From contig JAZRXD010000001.1 in the NCBI GenBank assembly GCA_045600045.1, forward strand, positions 1-24,433: a stretch of 24,433 nucleotides of DNA, in the 5' to 3' direction. Under the pieces are notes generated by a model. It saw only the letters and a program-made list of their open reading frames with translations, was not told the DNA's origin and ran no database searches. The position numbers and the translations under genes were made by a program. Shown here piece by piece: positions 1 to 6,465 of this stretch; position 1 is the stretch's first letter, and the number at the start of each line of letters is the position of its first letter. Source of the stretch: UBA1715 sp045600045 (GTDB taxonomy: Bacteria > Bacteroidota > Bacteroidia > Bacteroidales > UBA1715).

Positions 1-23
1 TATTTTCTTATTCAAGTAAGAAA

Positions 24-92
24 GTACAAGAAACGTTTTTACACGGTTAAAGTACATGATTCTGGATTTTTTCATCGAATGTTTTGTACAAG
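24..92. repeat. Three GTACA[A/T]G repeats (possible operator half-sites)
   Basis: GTACAAG occurs at 24-30, GTACATG at 53-59 and GTACAAG at 86-92, with start-to-start spacings of 29 and 33 bases, close to three helical turns. The third copy is part of the perfect 8-base palindrome TTGTACAA. All lie upstream of the candidate promoter of the IscU-like gene, where regulator sites would be expected. No specific regulator is recognised, and chance similarity in AT-rich DNA remains possible. Confidence 0.3.
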
Positions 93-168
93 TTTTTTTG
101 ACATAGAGTTTTTTTGAAAATCGGAGAATTTGCATTACAAAATTCCTAAAAAATTAATCTATTTTTTT

Positions 169-176
169 TACTTTTG
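169..176 (+). promoter_or_regulatory. Candidate -7 promoter element (TACTTTTG)
   Basis: TACTTTTG matches the Bacteroidota -7 consensus TAnnTTTG exactly and lies about 40 bases before the chosen start codon at 217, a reasonable leader length. No TTG-type -33 element is present at the usual spacing, so the promoter may be weak or activator-dependent. Confidence 0.4.
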
Positions 177-216
177 TTCGCTTAATGAATTCAAGTATAA
201 TTTAAACAGATTTAAT

Positions 217-918
217 ATGGTTTATTCTAACGAAGTACAACACATGTGCGTTGTACAAAAAGGTCCAAAACACGGACCAGCTCCAATTCCTGAAGAAGGA
301 AAGTGGGTTAAAGCTACAGAAATAAAAGATATCTCTGGTTTTACTCATGGTATTGGATGGTGCGCTCCACAACAAGGAGCTTGTAAATTGTCTTTGAACG
401 TAAAAGAAGGCGTTATTGTTGAAGCTCTTGTTGAAACAATTGGTTGCTCAGGTATGACTCACTCAGCTGCAATGGCTGCTGAAATCCTTCAAGGCAAAAC
501 ATTGTTGGAGGCTTTGAATACTGACTTAGTATGCGACGCTATCAATACTGCAATGCGTGAATTATTCTTGCAAATCGTGTATGGTCGTACTCAATCAGCT
601 TTCTCTGAAGGCGGTTTGGTTGTAGGTGCTGGTTTGGAAGACCTTGGTAAAGGACTTCGTAGCCAAGTAGGTACTTTGTACGGAACAAAAGAAAAAGGTG
701 TTCGTTACCTTGAAATGGCTGAAGGTTATATTAACAAAATTTTCATGGACAAAGATGACCAAGTTTGCGGATATGAATTCGTTCACCTTGGTAAATTCAT
801 GGAAGAAATCAAAAAAGGCACTGATGCTAACGAAGCATTGAAGAAAGTAACTGGTACTTATGGTCGTGTTACTGCTGAACAAGGTGCTGTAAAATCTATT
901 GATCCACGTAAAGAATAG
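217..918 (+). CDS. IscU/NifU-like protein partnered with GGGtGRT protein
   Basis: A 233-residue protein of the family usually annotated as an iron-sulfur cluster assembly scaffold and found beside GGGtGRT proteins. Cys77 lies in GCSGMTHSAAMAAE followed by a GKTLLEA segment, which resembles the first cluster-binding Cys and following helix of IscU/NifU. Further cysteines are C11, C49, C56, C106 and C184; C49 and C56 frame an APQQGA segment. The protein is longer than IscU (about 130 residues), so it is not a plain scaffold. The ATG at 217 is preferred because the family-like sequence starts there (MVYSNEVQHMC) and the upstream extension is low-complexity. The next gene follows 11 bases later and is surely cotranscribed. 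The biochemical role of the pair is not known to me; Fe-S or metal binding is inferred from the Cys pattern only. Confidence 0.85.
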   Translation: MVYSNEVQHMCVVQKGPKHGPAPIPEEGKWVKATEIKDISGFTHGIGWCAPQQGACKLSLNVKEGVIVEALVETIGCSGMTHSAAMAAEILQGKTLLEALNTDLVCDAINTAMRELFLQIVYGRTQSAFSEGGLVVGAGLEDLGKGLRSQVGTLYGTKEKGVRYLEMAEGYINKIFMDKDDQVCGYEFVHLGKFMEEIKKGTDANEALKKVTGTYGRVTAEQGAVKSIDPRKE

Positions 919-922
919 GAGG
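917..922 (+). promoter_or_regulatory. Shine-Dalgarno AGGAGG overlapping the upstream stop codon
   Basis: AGGAGG lies 7 bases before the ATG at 930 and uses the last two bases of the TAG stop of the preceding gene. Bacteroidota genes often lack a strong Shine-Dalgarno sequence, so this canonical site stands out. It fixes the start of the GGGtGRT gene and suggests coupled translation. Confidence 0.75.
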
Positions 923-929
923 AAGCATT

Positions 930-1949
930 ATGATAAGAGAAGTAAAATACGAGTCTCAAGACCGTCGTGAAAAACAAGTTAATGCAGCATTGAACGCTTA
1001 CGGAATCAAAGATTTGGCTGAAGCAAACGCAATCTGCGAAAAATATGGCATCGATCCTTATAAAGCTTGTGAAGAAACTCAACCAATTTGTTTCGAAAAT
1101 GCAAAATGGGCATACGTAGCTGGTTGTGCTATCGCAATTAAAGATGCAGAAAAAACAGGTGATAAAAGTGCTGTAAAAGCTGCTGAAAATATCGGTATTG
1201 GTTTGCAAGCATTCTGTATCCCTGGTTCAGTTGCTGATGACCGTAAAGTTGGTTTGGGTCATGGTAATTTGGCTGCTCGTTTGTTGAGCGAAGAAACAAA
1301 ATGTTTCGCTTTCTTGGCTGGTCACGAATCATTCGCTGCTGCTGAAGGTGCTATCAAAATTGCTGCTAAAGCCGACAAAGTTCGTAAAGAACCTCTACGT
1401 GTTATTTTGAACGGTCTTGGTAAAGATGCTGCTCAAATCATCAGCCGTATCAATGGTTTTACATACGTACAAACTCAATTCGACTACTATACTGGCGAAG
1501 TAAAAGAAGTTAAGAGAATTGCTTATAGCGAAGGTCCACGTGCAAAAGTTAATTGCTATGGTGCTGACGATGTTCGCGAAGGTGTTGCAATTATGTGGAA
1601 AGAAGGCGTTGATGTATCAATCACTGGTAACTCAACTAACCCAACTCGTTTCCAACACCCAGTTGCTGGTACTTACAAGAAAGAAAGAGTATTAGCTGGC
1701 AAACCTTATTTCTCGGTTGCTTCAGGTGGTGGAACAGGTCGTACATTGCACCCAGATAACATGGCTGCAGGACCTGCATCATACGGTATGACAGATACAA
1801 TGGGTCGTATGCACTCTGATGCTCAATTTGCAGGATCTTCATCAGTTCCAGCTCACGTTGAAATGATGGGATTCTTGGGAATTGGTAACAACCCAATGGT
1901 AGGATGTACAGTTGCTTGCGCAGTTGACGTTGCAACAGCTTTGAAATAA
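930..1949 (+). CDS. GGGtGRT-family protein
   Basis: A 339-residue protein with the name-giving motif GGGTGRT at residues 266-272, followed by a Gly- and Met-rich conserved tail (NMAAGPASYGM, MMGFLGIGNNPMVGC) and two late cysteines in VGCTVACAV. The length suits a complete family member, and there is no signal peptide or membrane segment, so it is probably cytoplasmic. The family has no established biochemical function that I know of. The start is fixed by an AGGAGG 7 bases upstream. The gene follows the IscU-like gene in one transcription unit that ends at a strong terminator, so the two products probably act together. Codon choice (many GGT, GCT and CGT codons) differs from the AT-biased transferase genes downstream and suggests high expression. 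Confidence 0.9.
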   Translation: MIREVKYESQDRREKQVNAALNAYGIKDLAEANAICEKYGIDPYKACEETQPICFENAKWAYVAGCAIAIKDAEKTGDKSAVKAAENIGIGLQAFCIPGSVADDRKVGLGHGNLAARLLSEETKCFAFLAGHESFAAAEGAIKIAAKADKVRKEPLRVILNGLGKDAAQIISRINGFTYVQTQFDYYTGEVKEVKRIAYSEGPRAKVNCYGADDVREGVAIMWKEGVDVSITGNSTNPTRFQHPVAGTYKKERVLAGKPYFSVASGGGTGRTLHPDNMAAGPASYGMTDTMGRMHSDAQFAGSSSVPAHVEMMGFLGIGNNPMVGCTVACAVDVATALK

Positions 1950-1969
1950 TTTTATTTCGATAGATAATG

Positions 1970-2006
1970 AAAGCCTTTCGTACGTTTGTGCGAAAGGCTT
2001 TTTTTT
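1970..2006 (+). terminator. Intrinsic terminator after the GGGtGRT gene
   Basis: An 11-base perfect inverted repeat, AAAGCCTTTCG (1970-1980) and CGAAAGGCTTT (1991-2001), encloses a 10-base loop and runs into a T tract to 2006. It starts 20 bases after the GGGtGRT stop codon. It separates the IscU-like/GGGtGRT unit from the transferase genes and overlaps the 5' end of the open frame of the next gene, which argues against an ATG at 1967 as the real start. Confidence 0.92.
1981..1988 (+). promoter_or_regulatory. Possible -7 element (TACGTTTG) inside the terminator loop
   Basis: The loop of the terminator reads TACGTTTG, an exact match to TAnnTTTG. It would place transcription starts just after the hairpin, a short distance before the candidate start codons at 2009, 2030 or 2033 of the first transferase gene. 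No -33 TTG is visible at normal spacing, so this is suggestive only. Confidence 0.25.
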
Positions 2007-2008
2007 AT

Positions 2009-4477
2009 ATGTTTACAAACATTTTAAAAATGATGAAGGAAACTTTCAAACACGGGATTGTAACGCTTTGTTCTATTGCAGTTAGTTATATTGTAAGTGT
2101 TTGTTTCCTAAAAATCGTTGATACAATTTTATGTGTAGGCAATAATGTTGGATTCTCCGATATATTATATTCATTCATCTCCAATTTTATAGGCTCTTCG
2201 TTGATTGTTTTAGGAATAGGGATAAGCTTTTTTTTATTACTGTTTTTGTCGGAGAATATTGCTCGATATGTTGGTGTGATTTTGGGCGCTTTAGCATTCA
2301 TTTGCGAAGTTGGAATGGATGTGTTTTCGTTCAATGCCGGAGTTTTGTTGGGAAGTGAATTATTTGCCCGACCATTTGGAGAAACCATTCATACAATAAA
2401 TGCTTCGGTAGGTTTGTGGTTGTATGTATTTCTGATACTGTCAGTTGTATATATTGTTGCAATGTTTTTTGTCTCAAGAAAGTTAACAATCTTTTTGCAA
2501 AGAAAAAAAACAATCAAGAGGTTGTTGGTTATTTTGATTTTATTGGGAATTGCATTTTCGTGGACACTGCATTATTGGCAAAAAAAATCGGACATTCCGA
2601 GAAAGGAAAATTATAAAACACATAAATTGACATATTTTTTTGAATCAACTTTTTCGAATTTCGGAAATACACTTGCATACAATCCAGATGACAATAAAAT
2701 TGATGTTCGGCAGAATGTTTTGGACGAGTTTGTGCTGATTCACAACAATAGAAAAGTGATAGATAAACTTGTTCCACTAGAATGTGGAAATGCTGATGTG
2801 AAAGATGTATTGAGTCCATTCTTCAAGGAATCCGACAAGAAACCAAATATTGTCATTTTGGTTGTAGAATCTCTGGGTCGCGAATGGAGTGGCAATACCG
2901 ATATTGGAGTTAGTTATACTCCGTTTTTGGATTCGTTGATGAAACATTCTTTATATTGGAGTAATTGTCTATCAACGACAAAAAGAAGTTTTGGTGCTGT
3001 TCCGACAATAACAGGTTCGTTGCCGCATGGTCCAAAAGGATTCCAATTTGGTAATATGCCGGATCATAATTCGCTGCTTTCAATGTTGAAACAGAATGGA
3101 TATCAGACTAATGCGTTTTATTCGAGTGATTTTACGTTTGATGCGATTCAGGAATATTTGACCGCACAGCAGATAGATTATATGTCAACAGGTTTAAAGC
3201 AAGAATGTTTCGACAAGAAAAATCCGTGTTTGGGAACATATTGGGGGTATCACGACGAGTTTATGTTTAATCGAAGTTTCGAGATTATGAACGATATGGT
3301 CAAACAGCCATATTGTAATTTGTACGTAACTATTTCGGCTCATGATGCAATAAACGAGAAAAATTGCAAAATGGACAGTATTTTGCAGATAACACGTTCC
3401 ATAATCTCAAAGTTGGCGAACGAACGTCAAGTTGCAGAACTAAAACTCGAAAAACGAATTGCTACAATTGTCTATACAGATTTTGCCTTACAACAATTTT
3501 TTGCGCAATATTCTCAACGTGAGGATTTTGCAAACACAATATTTATTATCACCGGCGATCATTCAGCTGAACTTGATGTGAAAAACAGATTAGGATTGTA
3601 CCATGTTCCGTTGTTTATTTATTCTCCATTATTGACAAGAACGGGCTATTTTAAATCTGTCGTAAGTCATTGTGACATAACGCCATCAATCTCAAAGTTG
3701 ATGGAAAACAAGTATGGCGTTTCGATTTCGGAAAAAGTTTCGTGGATTGGCGATGGTTTGGATACTTCAGCATCATTTCAAGCAAAAACAAAGATTCTTA
3801 TGATGGATTATGCGCACGATATCGGCGAATTGTTGTACGACGAATATTTTTATTTCAAGGAGAAAGATGCGGTATATCATATTGATGAAAATCTTAATAT
3901 GGAAGAAATTCACAATGACGAAATTCTTAAGGAAATGCAACATAAGTTGGAAATCTATAAATATGTAAACAATTATGTGTATTTGAATAATGTGTTAACG
4001 ACGATTCCAATCAATGCACGAGGAAAATTTCGAAATATAAAAACTATTCAGTGTTCGGATATGGAATGTTTGCCAGCATCGGAGGCTGGAAGTATGAATT
4101 CCATTAAATATTGGATTCTTCAAAATGAAAATATAACAGGAGATTTTCTTACAACAAAAATTCGTATTGCTGTAACTGCAGATATGCGTATAGAAGGTGA
4201 AACATGGCAGGATAAGCAGATGAGTTTGTGCATTTTTTGCAAAGATGAGAATGGAAAACAAAATTTGTTTTCTGATAAAATGGTGAAATTTGTGTTGGAC
4301 GAAGAAATTGGAGCAAACAAATGGTACAAAATGCAGATTTCCAAGGAATTTGATGTATCAACATCCAAAAATTCGATAATTTCGGTTTATGTGCAGACTC
4401 CAACTAATACTGAATATTGGACTGACGACAATAAACTGATGTTAAAAAACATAAAACTCTATATTGATAAAAAATGA
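2009..4477 (+). CDS. LtaS-type membrane phospho-transferase 1 (sulfatase superfamily) with C-terminal beta-rich domain
   Basis: An 822-residue protein with five N-terminal membrane segments (to about residue 200), a sulfatase/alkaline-phosphatase domain outside the membrane (about 285-620) and an extra C-terminal beta-rich region (about 660-822). Metal and catalytic positions expected for LtaS/phosphoethanolamine transferases are visible: E287 (VVESLG), a nucleophile position occupied by Ser327 (KRSFGAVP), H445 (SAHD) and D517-H518 (TGDHS). Known relatives move phosphoglycerol or phosphoethanolamine from a lipid to an envelope polymer or glycan; the acceptor here is unknown. The open frame reaches back to an ATG at 1967, but that codon lies at the terminator hairpin; ATG 2009 is chosen, with 2030 and 2033 as alternatives. 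The gene overlaps transferase 2 by ATGA. The Ser nucleophile and the missing Pro after the active-site His distinguish it from its neighbours. Confidence 0.85.
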   Translation: MFTNILKMMKETFKHGIVTLCSIAVSYIVSVCFLKIVDTILCVGNNVGFSDILYSFISNFIGSSLIVLGIGISFFLLLFLSENIARYVGVILGALAFICEVGMDVFSFNAGVLLGSELFARPFGETIHTINASVGLWLYVFLILSVVYIVAMFFVSRKLTIFLQRKKTIKRLLVILILLGIAFSWTLHYWQKKSDIPRKENYKTHKLTYFFESTFSNFGNTLAYNPDDNKIDVRQNVLDEFVLIHNNRKVIDKLVPLECGNADVKDVLSPFFKESDKKPNIVILVVESLGREWSGNTDIGVSYTPFLDSLMKHSLYWSNCLSTTKRSFGAVPTITGSLPHGPKGFQFGNMPDHNSLLSMLKQNGYQTNAFYSSDFTFDAIQEYLTAQQIDYMSTGLKQECFDKKNPCLGTYWGYHDEFMFNRSFEIMNDMVKQPYCNLYVTISAHDAINEKNCKMDSILQITRSIISKLANERQVAELKLEKRIATIVYTDFALQQFFAQYSQREDFANTIFIITGDHSAELDVKNRLGLYHVPLFIYSPLLTRTGYFKSVVSHCDITPSISKLMENKYGVSISEKVSWIGDGLDTSASFQAKTKILMMDYAHDIGELLYDEYFYFKEKDAVYHIDENLNMEEIHNDEILKEMQHKLEIYKYVNNYVYLNNVLTTIPINARGKFRNIKTIQCSDMECLPASEAGSMNSIKYWILQNENITGDFLTTKIRIAVTADMRIEGETWQDKQMSLCIFCKDENGKQNLFSDKMVKFVLDEEIGANKWYKMQISKEFDVSTSKNSIISVYVQTPTNTEYWTDDNKLMLKNIKLYIDKK

Positions 4478-6465
4478 GTTTGGAAGGAATCAAAGAAAAT
4501 TTAAAACGTTCTGTATGTGAGTGGATTGCATTTTCGTTGCAGTTCTTGTGTACAATGTTTTTATTTCGGGTTGTTTTCCTTATAGAGACAATTATTCGCT
4601 TAAATATTTCTGTAAGTCAAGCATTTTCTGCTTTGTCTGGATTTTTTATCTACGATATACCTTTGTTTTCGCTGATAATTTTCTTGTGTACAATTCCATA
4701 TTTGTGTGTTGGATTATGTTCGAAAAAAATTACACGCATCTTTGAAATAGCCTTGTTTGTTTTATTGGCAATCGTGTCGATAATTTTGACGGAATATTAT
4801 TGTAATATGCGAACGCCTTTGGACCAAATTATATTCGCATATTCGATGAACGACTTGAAGGAAACGGTTTTGTCTTCGACAACAATTAGTGCATCTGCGG
4901 TTTTGTTTGCAATTGTATATGTTGGAATTGTAGTTTTTGCAATTGTATATAAATCAAAAGTGCAGGTGAATTTTAAAATATCAGCAATTAGTTTGGCTTG
5001 TATTGTGATGATTGCCATTGTGGTTCCGCAACGAAAAATGATTTATCATGAATTTGGATTTTCAAGTCATTCTTATTATACGATAGGAGTAAATCAATTC
5101 ACACATTTTATTGTCAAGATTTTGGACGAAGAAAATTATATTGAGACTGATCGGGCAGAAATACTGTTTGCTGCGCGTCAATATTGGTCGTTGTTTCCTC
5201 AGTATTCGTATGTTGATTATGATTATCCTTTTATGCGAAAATATTCAGATGAGGATTGTTTGACTCCGTTTTTCAGGCAAACAGAAAAGAAACCGAATTT
5301 TGTGTTTATTGTAATAGAAAGTTTGGGGCAGAAAATGACGGCTGCCGAAAAAACTCATTATTCGTTTACCCCGTTTTTGGATAGTTTAAAAACACGAAGT
5401 TTGTATTGGGAGAATTGTTTAGTGTCGACAGAACGTACTTTTGGAGTCATTCCTGCAATTTTTTCGTCGGTTCCGCAAGGAGCAAAAGGTTTTGGTTTTG
5501 AATGGATTCCTTCAATGCCGGAGCATAATTCGTTGTTGAAGGATTTTCGTAAAAATGGATATTTTACATCTTTCTTTTATGGAGGGAATCAATCATTTGG
5601 GAATCAACAAGAGTATTTTTTGAAAAATGATGTTTCGTATGTGATGAATGTTGCTTTGGATACGTTGAATGCACAATATGCCGAAATGGAAAAACATCAT
5701 CGTTGGGGATTGGATGATGCAGAAATGTTTGATTATGCAATGAATGCGAAGAAGGACACGGTTCCGTTTTGTGATGTGTATTTGACGCTTTCGACTCACG
5801 AACCAAATAATTTTCCGGGCATTGAAAAATATATTGCTCAAATAGAAAATACGTATTCTTTGGGAACTGACGAAGAATCGGAATTTATAAAGTCTCAGAT
5901 AAATATTTGTGCAAGTTTCTTGTATGCCGATGAATGTGTGAGAAATTTAATTCATCAATATAGTTTACGTACGGATTTTGAAAACACGGTATTTGTTGTA
6001 ACCGGTGACCATAGATTAGGTTTGGATAAGTTCGAATATAATCCTTCACGAAAATATCATGTGCCACTGATTATTTATTCTCCGTTATTGGCGAGAACTA
6101 AAACAATGAAAGGTGTTGTGTCTCATTACGATATAACTCCATCAATTGAATCTTTTTTGAAAAACAATTACGATTTTGTTGTTAATTCGGAATGCCATTG
6201 GATAGGTTCTGCTTTTGACACATCTGCGCAATTTCATTGTGGCAAAAAACAAGCATTTATGCATAACAATAGGGTTGTTTCCGAATGGATTCACGATACG
6301 CTTTTTGTGGCGTTTAATTCATTGTTTACGGTTTCCGAAGGAATGAAATTGCATGAAATTCAAGAGCCGGAGTTGCTCAATAAAATGCACAAAGAATTGG
6401 AGAATTATCAGATTTTGAGCAAATATGCTGTGAATCAGGGACATTTGTTTTCGGCAAAGAATTAG
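4474..6465 (+). CDS. LtaS-type membrane phospho-transferase 2 (sulfatase superfamily)
   Basis: A 663-residue protein with the same layout as its upstream neighbour: five membrane segments, then a sulfatase-superfamily domain, but with no C-terminal extra domain. Catalytic positions are E282 (VIESLG), T322 (ERTFGVIP) as the likely phospho-accepting nucleophile, H442 (THEP) and D512-H513 (TGDH), followed by a YHVPLIIYSP strand. It starts at ATG 4474 inside the stop of transferase 1 (4-base ATGA overlap), so the two are translationally coupled and probably work on related substrates. Its TAG stop overlaps the TAA stop of the convergent transferase 3. Likely role: transfer of a phosphoglycerol- or phosphoethanolamine-type headgroup to an envelope glycan; the true substrate cannot be read from sequence. 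Confidence 0.87.
   Translation: MSLEGIKENLKRSVCEWIAFSLQFLCTMFLFRVVFLIETIIRLNISVSQAFSALSGFFIYDIPLFSLIIFLCTIPYLCVGLCSKKITRIFEIALFVLLAIVSIILTEYYCNMRTPLDQIIFAYSMNDLKETVLSSTTISASAVLFAIVYVGIVVFAIVYKSKVQVNFKISAISLACIVMIAIVVPQRKMIYHEFGFSSHSYYTIGVNQFTHFIVKILDEENYIETDRAEILFAARQYWSLFPQYSYVDYDYPFMRKYSDEDCLTPFFRQTEKKPNFVFIVIESLGQKMTAAEKTHYSFTPFLDSLKTRSLYWENCLVSTERTFGVIPAIFSSVPQGAKGFGFEWIPSMPEHNSLLKDFRKNGYFTSFFYGGNQSFGNQQEYFLKNDVSYVMNVALDTLNAQYAEMEKHHRWGLDDAEMFDYAMNAKKDTVPFCDVYLTLSTHEPNNFPGIEKYIAQIENTYSLGTDEESEFIKSQINICASFLYADECVRNLIHQYSLRTDFENTVFVVTGDHRLGLDKFEYNPSRKYHVPLIIYSPLLARTKTMKGVVSHYDITPSIESFLKNNYDFVVNSECHWIGSAFDTSAQFHCGKKQAFMHNNRVVSEWIHDTLFVAFNSLFTVSEGMKLHEIQEPELLNKMHKELENYQILSKYAVNQGHLFSAKN

Larger units (their letters stand above)
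1..216. other. Upstream region without a gene, ahead of the IscU-like/GGGtGRT pair
   Basis: No convincing coding sequence lies here. A reading frame continuous with the IscU-like gene can be extended back to a TTG at 130, but that stretch is low-complexity (Lys, Tyr, Phe, Asn) and unlike the family. The region is very AT-rich. It contains three copies of GTACA[A/T]G, at 24-30, 53-59 and 86-92, the last within the palindrome TTGTACAA (84-91). A -7-like promoter element lies at 169-176. I read it as the promoter and regulatory region of the gene pair. Whatever lies left of base 1 cannot be seen. Confidence 0.6.

Noticed and set aside
130..216. N-terminal extension of the IscU-like protein from a TTG at 130
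   Set aside because: The extra 29 residues are low-complexity, run through the candidate -7 element, and family-like sequence begins at the ATG at 217.
1967..2008. ATG at 1967 as start of transferase 1
   Set aside because: It sits at the base of the terminator hairpin, and the first 14 residues would be encoded by the hairpin itself, so an ATG at 2009 or slightly later is more likely.
2009..6465. Classification as ordinary sulfatases (sulfate ester hydrolases)
   Set aside because: There is no C/S-x-P-x-R sulfatase signature; five membrane helices and an S/T nucleophile point to LtaS/EptA-type transferases.
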